In this document: piece by piece, positions 1 to 11,704 of the stretch | Layout: each line of letters begins with the position of its first letter | Position numbering within the stretch: position 1 is the first letter of the stretch | NCBI GenBank assembly: GCA_001510575.1 | Contig: LNGK01000008.1 | Location: forward strand, 1,004,340 to 1,068,339 | Direction: 5' to 3' | DNA: 64,000 nucleotides | DNA from: Knoxdaviesia capensis | Lineage: Eukaryota > Ascomycota > Sordariomycetes > Microascales > Gondwanamycetaceae | Program-made: the position numbers and the translations under genes | Notes under the pieces: generated by a model | Seen by the model: the letters and a program-made list of their open reading frames with translations, nothing else | What the model was told of the DNA's origin: nothing | Database searches by the model: none

Positions 1-3000
1 GCGGGGAGAGGGGGTTCACGTGTCTTCCTGATATCACGGCTTCCAACCACAACTCAACCAACAACACGGTGGCTTCCTCCGCCTAACCCACAATCGCAGG
101 TTGTTCCGACTGCGGTCGTACAGACTCCAGACACTGGAGATCGCGTCACTGTGACTTCTCGTTGGCGACTCTGCATGAGACTTGGGACAGGGGCAAGCGA
201 GACCACAACCAGCCCAGAGAGCTTCAACTCAATGGAGAGTTGATTGCTGTTGAGCCCAACCTGCAGTAGAGTTCAGCAAATGGCACTTTGAGCTTTTTTC
301 TTTCTTTTCAACCTGTTCTACTACGTTAATTGGCGGTACTGCGGTCCTGGGTCCCAAGGGGGAGAGGAGGGGGGCAGCAAACCAACTGTGTGTTGTTTGT
401 GTGCTGGATGGATGGTACAACCTCTCACAAGCCTTTCAGCCGTGACTGATCTGATATGAGCTATCACTTTGTGTCCGAGTAGCTCCTAACAGAGAGAGAA
501 ATCCTGTTGGTACAGCCCACTGAGAGGCTAACAGATGCACCTCAGTGGGACACAGACATTCCCTTAGTCTTGCGTTACGGGTCACCCCCCATCTACTGTA
601 CACAGGCGGGACAGGAGATGCCCACTTGGGGACAGAGACAGATGAACCGTTCATTCGGATTTTATTTTATTTTAATCTTTGATGCATCCCTCCCCTCCCC
701 TGGCTTGCTGGACTTGGATTGGACGATTCTATGCCGACTGAGACGGTGTGAACGCTCAAGTTTGCTGTATGTACAGTACATTACAGTATTGTATACACAT
801 GCATATGCATAAAATGTGACTGATTGCTTCACTATCAGAACCCGGTCCCAAAACACACCCACCACTGGCGCGCAGGTCCACGGGCGGCGGCTTTTGGGTG
901 TCTTATGCGTGTTTGCGGGGGTCTGTGTGTGGTGGCCCAGCTCGCAGGAATTCTGTCTGTGAGACAAGAGATCTCCGAAGAGATAGTACGTCCTTGCTTG
1001 GCTTGGGGCAACTCGTGCACTCTCTCTCTCTCTCTCTCTTCAGTCACGTATTCTTTTTAAGAGTATAGTATCACAAGCTGAGCTCGTACGATAAACAGCC
1101 CCCGCCCCTCATGATGTGTCTGTCTCTGGTATTGTCCTCCCTGAGCCGCCACAAACACAACCAGGACCAGGATGTGATGCACAACCCAGAGACAAACAGG
1201 CGAACGACCACGATAACTCTCCCGCCAACCAAACTTTTGTGTGTCCCGTATCTCACTCAAGCCGCGGTGGTCTCTCTCTCTCATCCCGTGCCACGCTGGT
1301 CCTCGACACGAAGAAGAAGCAGAGGAAGAAGCAAACTTGCCTCCTGCAGGATGATGCAGCCCGCTCTGGAAGCGGATGTGCGTGAGTCTGGCCCCAGCGA
1401 CACCATCAAGCCAGCGCAAGTGCGGGCGCGTTTGCACTTCCCACGCTCTTTTCATATGGGGTCCAAGTTTGCTGGCCGCATTCTTGGAGAACGCGGATAG
1501 TTCCTGGCCTTCAGGGCGTTTGCCCTCACGCGTGAACCCCATGTCCAACCTGTGCCGAAATAACCCTGACATCCAATAACCCTAACAACCGCGGCAGCAT
1601 TCCTCCAAGACCAGTGATGATGGATGGAGTCCTTCAAGCCTTCTTATTCCCCTGTCGGCTTGACACCTTGACGGCGGAGCCGCTCTGGGTGCAACACTGG
1701 TCCTTGGGTATTTCCTTGGGAGTATTACTCCTCTTGTGCAACTCAGAAAAGAACCCCGAAGCCCGAGTTCGAAAGGCCACTCGCCAGCTAGTGAAGGCAA
1801 AGAGAAAGCGAGCATCTGAAGTGGGCGAGGGAAAGGGGAAACAACAAACACACCCGTATTTCACTCTCCTCCCCCCAGCCAAGAGATATACATCGTACCA
1901 TCGACCGGGTTGTGTTCTGATACACACATCCACAGCAATGCCATCTAGCTCCCAGCTAATATCGCAGCATATAGCTGTTAAATAGGCACCTATTGGTCAT
2001 GGACCCAGGTATAATTATAGTTAACAGCAGACTCACACCTTCGACATGGCTTTTGTACATTGGTACCGGGATTTTCCTGGCGTTGTACCACGAAGGACAA
2101 TTTGTGAATTAATCCTCCGTGATGCGACTGTAGTAGCTGGCTGTCCGCCCAGGACATTTGACCGGGAACATTATGGCGACGCGCCGCTCATAAACCCTAA
2201 ACGCTCTTGCAGGGCATGATACACAGAGTCTGCAGCATATATATATGCATATGATTCCTTTTGCTCTCGCCCTTTGCTCTGGTATACGGCGTGCGTAGGT
2301 TGGCGGTATTTTCAAGCAAGACCCTAGATCGGGGCCCATGTAACCCTAGCACTCGCTTCCAGCCCGCCGAAAAAGAAATCACCCGAAGAAGCCTTTTGAA
2401 CTTTACAGTACATGCAACTTGAGGTATCTGTGTGCATGCATACCGTATGTAGACGAGCGGTAAAGCTATGCCCAGAATGACGCGAGGTGGCGGGAAGCCC
2501 AGGGACCCCGACCTTCGCCAACTGCGCCGCCGAGGCGGAGGGGGGGCAGCATCGCCCCCTCTCCTCGCCAGTCGGTGGACGACGCAACCAACTTCGCGAG
2601 CAAGGAGTGAAAGCCCTCCGTGGCTAGCAGGCAAGGCCTTCGGTGGACGTGTGAGCCCGCCGGGAACGCACAAGCCACCCGCGCGAATACCACCGGAGAC
2701 CAGCAGCCTCACATCCATCCAAGCGAGCGGCCCATCACTGGACTCTCAACCTTGGACCCGGGGATAGCAGGTTGCATCGTGAGCAGCACCGGATCCTTTT
2801 CTTTTCTGTATGTCTATTTACAGCTAGAGATAACAAAAAAACAACAACACCACCCGAATCATGTGGTTAAAAGCAGAAAAATGGCCAGCCTCCGTGCCCC
2901 AAGGACAACAAGATGGCGGAACTCGGGGGCGGTGAACGATGGAGACTGGGTACATGATTCACCTGAACCGAGAGTAACCGTGCCTTCACCGCCGCGCTGC

Positions 3001-3090
3001 AGTCCACCCCACCCCGACGACGGCGATGTGACCACAGCAGTACACATGCGTAACATATATATGGGCGTGTGTGTGTGTGTGTGCGCGCGT
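1..3090. other. Gene-free stretch downstream of sec18
   Basis: I see no supportable gene here. The open frames on both strands are short, overlap one another in several frames, lack domain-like composition and lack clean splice signals. The stretch holds a (TC)10 microsatellite at 1021-1040, several short telobox-like words (AACCCTAA at about 1571 and 2190) and a GT/GC repeat at 3068-3088 that abuts the sec18 stop codon. It presumably includes the sec18 3' UTR at its right end and the flank of a gene outside the window at its left. Confidence 0.5.
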
Positions 3091-6000
3091 CTAGTACCGT
3101 GACTGGTCAGTGATATCCCGCCGCACCTTCTCATCATCGATCTCGCGCTCGACACTCTTGACCTGGTTGATCGCATCGACCATCAGGCTGCACAACACCA
3201 TCGCCGGGTTCTTGCCCGCCGACCCGTCCTCGCTGGGCGCGCTGGCCACCTTCGCCTCCGCCACAAAGTCCAGCACCGTCTTGATCCCCAGGCTGACCTG
3301 GAACTGCCCGCTGCGCCGCTCGCTCTCCGTCATCACCGCGTTGTCCTGGATGTACTGGCACACCTGCTGCACCATCCCGCTGTCGAACAGCTCGCTCTCC
3401 TGCAGAATCACGCTGAGCTCGTCAAGCCCCCGCAGCGGCCGCACGTCGATCAGCTTCTCGAAAATATCATCAACTTCGAGGAGCTTGAGCACCCGCAGCT
3501 TCGATGTCGTGCAGAAGATAAGCAGACGGCGATCCTATATGATACTGTGTTAGTACAGGCATGGTTGCAATGAATTCTGATAGCTGCGAGCGGGGTATTG
3601 GCTGGTGGAAAACGTCTTACCTTGGGAGGTGGGCTGCGAATCAACGTAACGAGTGTCGACAGGATGTTGTTGCTGAACCGGGGTCCAATCGGCGACCACT
3701 CGATCAGTCGCTCGAAGTCGTCGAGAATGAGGAGCGAGAGATCACTCTTATACGCATCGGCAAACACACGCGCGATGTAGTCCTCTGTGCATTCGCGTGA
3801 TGGTTAGTTACCTGCTTAGACCTCATGAGCAAGGAACATGGAGTTTGCATAACATACTCTTGGATAGCTCGTCTCTGTAAGGGACAAGATCTCTAGGGCT
3901 GAGAACCTTGACGAACGGGTAGTTTGAAGACTTTGCAATCATCGCAGCCAGGGCAGTCTTTCCGGAGGTGGGAGGACCGTGGAAAAGGACCGTCTGGTGA
4001 CGCTTTCCGATGGCGTCCCGCACTGTCCGGAACGATGCCTCGCCCTGGTCGATGATGTTCTGGATATGCTCCTGGTTGAATTTGATAATTCCCATGGGGA
4101 CGAGAACGTCCAGGTCCTCGGCATCGACACCGTAGGCCGGGCGGACTTCTTTCAGAGCCTAGTGAAGGAGGGACGTGTCAGTACGTTATCCATGCTTAGC
4201 ATTACCGGGAATAATAACGTGAAACATACCTGCTCAAAGTCACCCATGACGACCTGCATATCAGCGACATCATCCTTGATACCGGCCACTGTTTTTGCGA
4301 CGTGCGTTAGTGCTATGCGTAGCAGGAGGATTAACAACGGGGTATCACTCACATTGATCAACCTTGGTGTGCCGAGAGAAGGCAAACGATGTCGCGGCCT
4401 TCACGAGACCGCTGATCTCGGCACCGGAATAGTTCTTTGCTTGGGCGGCCAAAAAGGGCAGGTCGACATCGGCTCCAAGAACGCCGTTATCCTTCATTTT
4501 GGACGTGTGAATGTTGACTGTTGAAAAGACAAGGTTAGAAAACGCCGGATTCGATGTACATGACCAAAACTTGTTGGATTGTGGGATCACTCACGAATCT
4601 GGAGACGACCCTCTTCGTTGGGCAGACTGATTTCCAGCTGGACCTCGAGACGACCTGGACGCAGCAAAGCCTCATCGATCATGTCCTTTCGGTTGGTCAT
4701 ACCGATGAGCAGGATGTTGTTCAGCTGGTCGACACCATCGAGCTTTGTGAGAAGCTGGTTGACAACGCTGTCGCCAACACCAGTGCCACCGCCCGCACCG
4801 CTACCACGCTGCTTGCAGACACTTCATTGCATGATACAGTTAGAAAAGACTACTCTGAGTGAATCTCAGGGACTGGGGAACGTACGCGTCAAGCTCGTCG
4901 AAGATGATAACGTGGAGTCCAGACTCATCGCCCTTCTCCTTGTATTCTGCGAAATCGTTAGTATCAAGACAGGTGAAGAGCTCACGACTCGTAGGGTTGA
5001 ACCAAACCTTTTTCAGCACTAGATGAGAGAAGACATATCGTTAGTAAATTGACGCCTCTCTAGGGGAGATCCGAATAGAAGCAACTTACTCCGCGAACAT
5101 CTTCCGGACATTCTCTTCGGACTGTCCGACATATTTGTTGAGAATTTCGGGACCGTTGATGATCTTCGGCTCTCGACTGTTGAGCATCTTTCCGATTTGA
5201 CGGGCCATGAGAGTTTTACCGGTACCCGGAGGACCGTAAAGCAAGATACCCTTGACGTGCTGGATACCAAGCTTCTGCACAAGGGCCGGGGGGAAGACAC
5301 GGGAAGCGAAAGCTCTCCGGAAGATGGTGGAGAACTCGTCGGCAAGACCGCCAATACCCATGTCCTCGAACTTGAAGTCGGGGGCGATGATGGCTAACGG
5401 TGGAGGGGGGGATGTTAGTACATGACGTGCTAGCCTGAAGAATAGGCAGGAAGGAAAACTGTACCATTGGCGTTTGGCCGCTTCATGGATGCGTTGAGCT
5501 GAATTTCGCCCTTGCCATCACGGTGGAAGGTCACGGCAGTCTCAGTGGTGAGGATACCGCGAGCATTCGCCTCTCGCCGGCTAATCCCGCCTTCGACGGC
5601 CATGCCCAGGTCGACCAGGGTGATAGTCTTAACGACCACAATCAGCGGAATAGCCGCAACATCCATCAGGATGCGCTGGCCGGGTTGGACAACCTGGTTC
5701 TGGAACCCGCGGGTGAAGATCTGGGCGAGCTCGTCCTCGTCGTACTTCTGGGTGGTCTTCTTCGACTGCGACGCGAAGCCAATCTCAACGTCCATGCTGC
5801 CGACGTACACCTGCTTGGAGCCGGAGTTGAACGGGCTCCACAGCTGGCCTTCAAACACATCGCGCAGTCCGATCCGGCACCAGGTTCGTTGCGGCTCGGA
5901 CAGGCTGATGCAGCCTTGCGGGAAGAACGGCATCGGCCGGGCGCTGACGACATATTCGCCTCCCTCCTGGGTGCGGAGCAGCACGTATATATCGCTTCCG

Positions 6001-6507
6001 TCGCGGTTCTGGGGGAAATCGTTCGAGGATACGGCGCACCTATGATGCGGGAAAAAAGAAAGTGGGAGAGGAGTTAGCTTAGAGCAACCACAGACGCCGA
6101 ATCCCGTTTGTTGTACATCAGGTCACCGGGGATCTGTGGACTGTGGACAAAAAAGCACAGAAACTGGGACAATCTTTGGCTGAAACATACGCGTTCTCAT
6201 AGATGAGTCTCGACTGCAGCGTCTTATCGTCGACCTTGGCCACCTGGAGTCTCACAGGCGGACCGGCGGCCTGCGGAGACGGTTGCGGTGGCTGCTTTTC
6301 GAATGACCTCGGGGGCGGGGCCGGCCGTGATTGCCCCATACCGGGATTCATGCCAACATCTCGGCCGACGCCGGGACCGCCGTTGCTGGATAATCTGGAC
6401 GGGTCTCCGCCGCGCTGGCCGAATAGAGGGTCTTGTTGGGCCGGACCCGGACCCTGCCGGGACGGGAGACCGTACGGCGACTGGCCGAATGGCGGGATTC
6501 TGCTCAT
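3091..6507 (-). CDS. sec18: Sec18/NSF vesicular-fusion AAA ATPase
   Basis: Homolog of yeast Sec18 and mammalian NSF, the cytosolic hexameric ATPase that works with alpha-SNAP (Sec17) to take apart cis-SNARE complexes after membrane fusion. My model has 11 exons: 6507-6191, 6039-5465, 5393-5090, 5018-5008, 4946-4886, 4821-4595, 4517-4353, 4288-4230, 4158-3858, 3784-3621, 3534-3091; 875 aa. A Gly/Pro-rich leader (about residues 1-80) precedes the NSF N-domain. D1 has Walker A GPPGTGKT (351-358) and Walker B IIFDELD (416-422), then GMTNRKDMIDEALLRPGR. D2 has Walker A GPPTSGKT (634-641) and LLILDDFER, as expected of the less active NSF D2. Exon 4 is only 11 nt, needed to join FAE to EKEYKEKGDE in frame. 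The start opens a continuous frame with the family. Divergent from the gene at 7141. Confidence 0.95.
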
Positions 6508-7140
6508 GGTTGGAAGAATAGGGAAACCGAAGGAATCCGCGTTGGGTGAGGAGGCTCGAAAGATGGGACGAAGCAGAAGAAAACACAGGAGAAAAAAAGT
6601 CTATACAAGATATTCAGAAAGTTAAAAAGGTTGCAAGAAACAAGAAAGACACGTTGAAAACTGAGTGACGAAGGTGTAATCGGGAAGTTTTATCGATGCC
6701 TGGGAGAAACGCAGAGGCGAAGCCAGCTGCTCCTCTATAGTGAAATTGGAACGTGCTAGACGGAATTGTCACGCTTGACATATCCGGATAAGGAAATGCG
6801 GGGCAGGTTCTAGCCCGCCAACTCGGGTGGAATGTACCCTGTACCAATCTGGCGCCCGGTGCCAATTCCTCCTCTTTACATCATCTGGGTCCTGAAACGG
6901 CGAGAGCTTCAAGGAGCTTTTGCTTCAGCTTCTGCCGATGTTCGCATTTGCTCGGTCCCCTTTCCCGGCAGGAAATGTTTCCAAAAAAATTCCCGTTGCT
7001 ATAAACAACATCCACACATCATCTTGTCGTCACGAACTGCATTCTTCATTGATAGCATCGGCTTGAAATACCCCCATCACTTCTTCACTCTGAACCCCGA
7101 AGACCTGAACCCTAAGCTTCACCGTCCCCATCTTGTCACG
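6508..7140. promoter_or_regulatory. Divergent intergenic region sec18 / 7141 gene
   Basis: A 633-bp interval between two divergently oriented genes, so it should hold both 5' UTRs and promoters. The sec18 side is purine-rich on + (pyrimidine-rich leader on the transcribed strand). The right side becomes C/T-rich before the ATG at 7141. The frame of the right-hand gene stays open upstream to an ATG at 6832, but that extension has UTR-like composition and I do not take it as coding. Confidence 0.5.
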
Positions 7141-7752
7141 ATGGAGTCTAAGATCACATTGACGGCGCCGTCCAAGTACGCCGAACCGACAACCACTGCC
7201 GCCACCAGCTCTCCCGCAACACCGTCGCTAGAATGGCTCTACGCGACGTGGTCGGTCACGCATTCGACGCTGGACATGTGGAAGTCGGCCCGCAACGTGC
7301 GCATCACCTACACCGCGCACCCGGAGAAGGCCGACGACAAGGTGCGCATCGGCGACCTGGTCGAGTACGAGTCCAACAAGACCGACTCCGGCCCCGTGAA
7401 GAGCGTCGCCGGCGTCGACACCGCCGTGGCCGCTGCAGACCTGACGTCGTGGAACTGGCGCGGCAGCGGCTGGCTGTTCTTCGTTACGAGCCACTGGGAG
7501 ATCCTGGGCTGGGGCGCGCGGCCGTTGGCGGGCGGTGGCGTGGAGCGGTGGGCGGTTACGTGGTTTGCGCCGACGTTTTTCACGAAGGAGGGCGTGGATA
7601 TCTACTCGGATCGCAAAGAGGGCATCAGCGACGAGACGTACAAGCTCATTCGTGCTGCCGTTGACGAGCTCAAGACTGAAGAGCTGAAGAAGCTCGTCAA
7701 CGACTGCCTGGTGCCAGTCGAGATTAGATTGCCGTGGGCTACGGCGGCTTGA
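7141..7752 (+). CDS. Conserved fungal lipocalin-like protein
   Basis: Single-exon frame of 203 aa from ATG 7141. The core (LEWLYATWSVTHSTLDMWKS, NVRITYT, then DLTSWNWRGSGWLF, SHWEILGWG, RWAVTWFAPTFFTKEGVDIYS) resembles a family of uncharacterised ascomycete proteins of about 180-220 aa that I recall being annotated as lipocalin-like. It has alternating beta-strand-like segments rich in Trp/Gly and no signal peptide or membrane segment. A small-molecule-binding beta barrel is a reasonable guess, not a demonstration. An in-frame ATG at 6832 would add 103 residues of low-complexity, UTR-like sequence, so I chose 7141. It converges on the 7950-9020 gene with about 200 bp between stop codons. Confidence 0.75.
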   Translation: MESKITLTAPSKYAEPTTTAATSSPATPSLEWLYATWSVTHSTLDMWKSARNVRITYTAHPEKADDKVRIGDLVEYESNKTDSGPVKSVAGVDTAVAAADLTSWNWRGSGWLFFVTSHWEILGWGARPLAGGGVERWAVTWFAPTFFTKEGVDIYSDRKEGISDETYKLIRAAVDELKTEELKKLVNDCLVPVEIRLPWATAA

Positions 7753-7949
7753 TGAGACGTGCGATCGGGGTTCGCTCGTGTGTGTTTTCTTCTGCTTGGA
7801 GTATCTCCGTCCTTGTTGGGTAGCGGCTTATCTTCTTTTGCCTTGTTCTGTTTTGTCTTTTTTATCTGTATAATACTGTCGTGGGCTATTGATGCTATTA
7901 TATTCATGGGTATCGTTCATTCATCATAATGAGTGCGGTTTCGTTTCGT

Positions 7950-9020
7950 TTACTCTTCACTTGCTTCGTGCCCTCGATGGGACCGGGATTCTCCGTGATG
8001 ATGCCGTGAATGCCTATGCTTGTGAACTCGATGCTCATCTGGTTTCTCATGAGGACTCCTATCTCGGTGTCGCGTCCTCGCCGGAGACCGGCTTCTGGAC
8101 CGATGCCGGGATTTGGTGGGAGATGGGCTCCTGGGTGTCCGCGATGAACGGTGGTGGCTGCGATGACTGTGGCGATGGCTGTGATCATGGCGGCCGCTGT
8201 GGTGTGCTGATCGGTGCCGCTGGCTCTTCACCCGACTCCGTTCTTCCTCGATCAACTCGAGCAGATCCTGATCGCGCTCCTTCCGGATCTCCCTGCGCTC
8301 CCGCGTAATCTGCCGCACCTTCGCCGCGCCGGCCCGCATCATCCCAAGCGGATCACTCAGCTCCGTCCGCCGCGCCGCGCGCTGCTCACGTCCGGGATCG
8401 TCACGACCAAACACGTTTTTCGAGCGCGGGTTGTCGGTGGGCCGCAGATCCGGTTTGTCGTACCACGAGTCGCGCGACTGCGCATTCGAGAAGCGCATAG
8501 TGTACTGGTCTTCGTACTCGCGCCGGGTCTTTGCTTCTTCGCGCTCGGCTTCTTCGTTCTTTTCGCTGCTCGAGTTTTTCTGCGGGCGCTGCTGCTGTTG
8601 GGCGTCGCCGTTCCCGACTCCGAAGAGGTCGAAGTGTCCGCGCGCATCGACGAGCGGCGCGGAGCCGGTTTTGAACTTGCTGGGGCTGCGTTCGAGTCCC
8701 TCACCGACTTGGCTGCGCGCAACCCGGATCTCGTAGTCGGTCGGGTCTTCGTCCCGGTGTTTTCGGATCTTGAAGCTCTTCCCGGCTCGGGCATCTCGGG
8801 AGGACGGTGCGCCGCTGGCAGGTTCCACCGGTTCGGGCTCGAGGGGTGGCACAGGCTCTCCGCGTAGAATGGCTAAGCGGCGCGCATTGTCGATTTCCTG
8901 CATGCGCTGCTCCTCGGCTTCATCCTTTGCGCGCGCTTCGGCTTCATCGCGCTTAACCTTCGCAATGTTGTCTTTGTTGTACACGTTCCATGATTTCTTT
9001 GGGAGAAGATGTAGGGGCAT
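7950..9020 (-). CDS. Cir_N-domain nuclear protein (LENG1-like)
   Basis: Single-exon 356-aa protein. It starts MPLHLLPKKSWNVYNKDNIAKVKRDEA, the signature of the Cir_N domain found at the N-terminus of CBF1-interacting corepressor, Cwc25 and LENG1 family proteins, which act in or near the spliceosome. The N-terminal third is a charged coiled coil (RRDEAEARAKDEAEEQRMQE type). The middle has RDSWYDKPDLRP, typical of the LENG1 branch. The C-terminal about 90 residues are an RS/HS-rich tail of Arg-Ser and His runs, as in splicing factors. A role in pre-mRNA processing in the nucleus is inferred from family and tail composition. It is divergent from rrp42 across a 379-bp promoter that contains a strong inverted repeat. 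Confidence 0.85.
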   Translation of the reverse strand: MPLHLLPKKSWNVYNKDNIAKVKRDEAEARAKDEAEEQRMQEIDNARRLAILRGEPVPPLEPEPVEPASGAPSSRDARAGKSFKIRKHRDEDPTDYEIRVARSQVGEGLERSPSKFKTGSAPLVDARGHFDLFGVGNGDAQQQQRPQKNSSSEKNEEAEREEAKTRREYEDQYTMRFSNAQSRDSWYDKPDLRPTDNPRSKNVFGRDDPGREQRAARRTELSDPLGMMRAGAAKVRQITRERREIRKERDQDLLELIEEERSRVKSQRHRSAHHSGRHDHSHRHSHRSHHRSSRTPRSPSPTKSRHRSRSRSPARTRHRDRSPHEKPDEHRVHKHRHSRHHHGESRSHRGHEASEE

Positions 9021-9171
9021 GATAGGAAAGAATAAGATAGTCGAGCGAGGGAAGTATGTGATGTTGTATGCGGGCGTGTGTTTATGAAGAGAAGAAAATC
9101 AAGTTGGAAGTTGACGAAACTGGTGGTCTGGAGCAAAAGTGGTTGGTACGTACAGTCACATGGCGATAACG

Positions 9172-9220
9172 AATTTTGGCCCGCCAAAAGTTTTATCTGA
9201 AAGGTTGGCGGGCCCAAATT
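9172..9220. promoter_or_regulatory. GGCCCGCC inverted repeat in divergent promoter
   Basis: Two 16-nt arms (9172-9187 and 9205-9220) are near-perfect reverse complements around a 17-nt spacer; both contain the core TTGGCGGG/CCCGCCAA. The site lies between the divergent Cir_N gene (start 9020) and rrp42 (start 9400). It could be paired factor sites serving both genes or a DNA/RNA hairpin. No function is shown. Confidence 0.5.
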
Positions 9221-9399
9221 TTGAACCCCAGGAAAAAAAGTTCAACAGCATCACAAACACAAGCAGGCGAACTTCCGGGCAACAGACTGTCACCTTTTTC
9301 GGTTCTGTTTCCACTTTTCCCGCGCCTCATTTTCCGCCTTGTCACTTTTGCAATCAGTCTCCCATTGTGCGCACCAATCTGGCTGTGCCAGCTCAAACG

Positions 9400-10538
9400 A
9401 TGTCGACAACACAAAGCCTGCTCTTTTCCCCCGCCGAGCTCGCCTACCTCGCGGTCTCGCTCTCGCAAACGCCCGCCATCCGCCTGGATGGCCGGTCCCC
9501 GACACAGTTCCGCCCAATAACCGCCGAGGCCAGCCTGCTCCCAGGCACCAACGGCAGTGCGCGCGCGTTCTTCGTTGACGGCAGCGAGGCCATTGTTGGC
9601 GTCAAGGCCGAGATTGAGAAGACCGTGACCGACTACCGCGACGACGACGAGGACGACGGCGACGACGAGCGCGAGGAAGAGCCGTCGGCCCATAAGAAGG
9701 GCCCGGTTGTGCGGAACGACTGGGTGGAGATCTCGGTTGAGATCCCCGGTGTGCGCGATGATGACTCTAGCATCGTCTTGCTCGCGTCGTTACTCTCGGA
9801 AGCCTTGCTTGCCGATGGCTCGCTCCCGAGGAAGCTGTTCCTGAACGACCGGTTTCACTGGAAGCTCTACGTTGATGTACGGATTCTCTTGTTAGGGTTA
9901 CACATACATAGAACTTGTGACTGCTGCTTGCGCATGCTAACAAGCTTGATTATTCTGTCTAGATCCTCCTTATTTCGGCGCCCATGTCTTACCCTCTACC
10001 CCTCCTCTCCCTGACCACACATCTTGCGCTCCTGTCCACAAGATTACCGCGACTGATATCGGAAGGAGACGAGGACCCCATGTTCCACGACGACTGGAAC
10101 TTGTCAACCTATCTGTATGACACCAATACCGACGACCTTGCGCGGCCGCCAGTGACGCTCCTGGTTGTGTCGATCGGAGACAACATTCTGTTTGACCCTT
10201 CCCCAGAGGAGCTGGCAGTTGCCGATGCGGTCGTCGCGATATCGGCAACCGAGCGAAGACAATCACACGCTGCAAGCGGCAGCAGAGATGTGCAGCTCAT
10301 CTCCGTACGCACAATCGACCCGCCGTCGCGGTCAACCGCCCCGGGAATCGCGGATAAGGACAACATCACGGTCAGCGGGAGCAAGGCTGGCACGACCCAG
10401 AATACGAGCGGCATCTGGAAGCCGCGGGTGGGCGGAATCAAGTATGAGCTGTTGCAGGGCATGATTGCTAAGACGCTGGAGAAGGACGGCGTGGTTGACG
10501 ACATCTTGAATGCTCTGGAAACGGTCGATTTGACGTGA
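9400..10538 (+). CDS. rrp42: Exosome core subunit Rrp42
   Basis: RNase PH-fold subunit of the nine-subunit RNA exosome ring (Rrp41/42/43/45/46, Mtr3), acting in nuclear and cytoplasmic 3'-to-5' RNA processing and decay; the eukaryotic ring is held to be catalytically inactive. Two exons, 9400-9876 and 9963-10538, give 350 aa. The 86-nt intron has GTACGG, a TGCTAAC branch point at 9935 and TAG. Family features are the opening SPAELAYLAVSL, RLDGRSPTQFRPI (RNase PH start), GSARAFFVDGSEAIVGVKAEI, and after the intron ILLISAPMSYPLPLLSLTTHLAL. A DDDEDDGDDEREEE acidic insert at about residues 82-95 is unusual but plausible in a surface loop. The start ATG follows a C/T-rich leader and matches the family start. 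Confidence 0.93.
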
Positions 10539-10810
10539 GCTACCGGCATTTGGATGATAGGAAACATGAAATGAATGAATAAAAACTTGTGAACATATCT
10601 TGCGGGCTGGTTATGCCGGCTCAGCCCGAATGTTTTTGTGTGTTTGGATATTTGAGGAACCCAGCAGCGCTAGGTCCCCGAAGTGCAACAAAGACCCCAA
10701 TATGAGAATAAGAAAAAAAAACAGTATACACGTAGGTAGCATGACAGTATAATACAGCTCAGATGTTACAGCACAGCGTCTAGCTGCGGGCCCGAAGCTC
10801 GCGCGTGCGT

Positions 10811-11704
10811 TCAAAAGAGACCGAACCACTTCTTCGGCTTGGGGGTGCTCTCCGCCGACTCGGCAACGGCGGGGACCGAAGTGGCATCTGCAACAGCCTG
10901 GTTCTCGGCGGCCGTCTCGTCAGTCTCCTCCGCGCCGAGCGAGCCGAAGATCCTCGTGACAGGCGACTCCTGCTTGATGCCGTGGGCCTTCTGGAACTCG
11001 CGGCGCTTGAACACGTCGTCCACGCGCTTCAGGCGCATTTCGGCGACTTTGGCGTTGCGGTCGGCCTCGTGCAGCCGGATGACGTTGACCCACGACGAGA
11101 TAAAGTGCATCGGGCTCGTGAGGATTTCGGAGACCGGCGGGACGAGGCTCTTGAAGGGGGAGTTGTAGGCGTAGTTCATGATCCAGGTGGAAAAGGCCAG
11201 GCCGGCGAGGGTTCCCTGGAGAGGCGACAACAGCAAACGGTTAGTACAGACCAGGCATGATATATATATGTGGCCTCACGCTTGGAGCCAACGGGACCAG
11301 CTGCGTACCATCGTAATCCACGTATGCAGTTTGCGACTCGTCCAGAACCAATGCGCCCACGTGCCCTCGGGCGCCATCATCGTAGGGTAGTGCTTGGTCT
11401 TCTGGGCAACCACCTCTTCGTCGCTGAGGGACCCGCCATAGTGCCGCGGAGCCGCGTCCTTTCGCGGCAGTCTCGCGCCGTGCGACGGGGGGTTGAACTT
11501 TGCCGGCTTCTCCAGTACTATGGGCTTCTTCGGCGGCGAGGCTTTTGAGGCTAGACTGCGGATGGTGGCTGGAGATGTCCGCGCCGATGTTTGCCGTGAT
11601 GATATCGAGAGGAGGGATAGAAGGTGCGCGCTCGGGAGGCCCGAAGCCGGGTGTTGCAAGGAGCTCCGTAGAGCTTGACTCGACGGCATTGTTCGACTGT
11701 ACAT
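10811..11704 (-). CDS. Conserved fungal mitochondrial membrane protein
   Basis: Two exons, 11704-11309 and 11215-10811, encode 266 aa. The intron (GTACGC, TACTAAC branch, CAG) joins TWITM to GTLAGLAFS. The first about 50 residues are rich in Ser/Arg/Leu with almost no acidic residues (SLLSISSRQTSARTSPATIRSLASKAS), a typical mitochondrial presequence. A hydrophobic segment (GTLAGLAFSTWIMNYAY) near residue 135 could be one membrane span, followed by a charged helical region (HEADRNAKVAEMRLKRVDDVFKRREFQKAHG). The tail is acidic and Ala-rich and ends PKKWFGLF. I do not recognise a named family. The motif GTWAHWFWTSRKLHTW looks conserved-type but no function follows. An alternative start at 11689 (five residues shorter) fits a presequence equally well. 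Confidence 0.8.

Noticed and set aside
6832..7140. N-terminal extension of the lipocalin-like protein from an upstream in-frame ATG
   Set aside because: The added 103 residues are low complexity, unlike the family, and the DNA looks like a C/T-rich leader.
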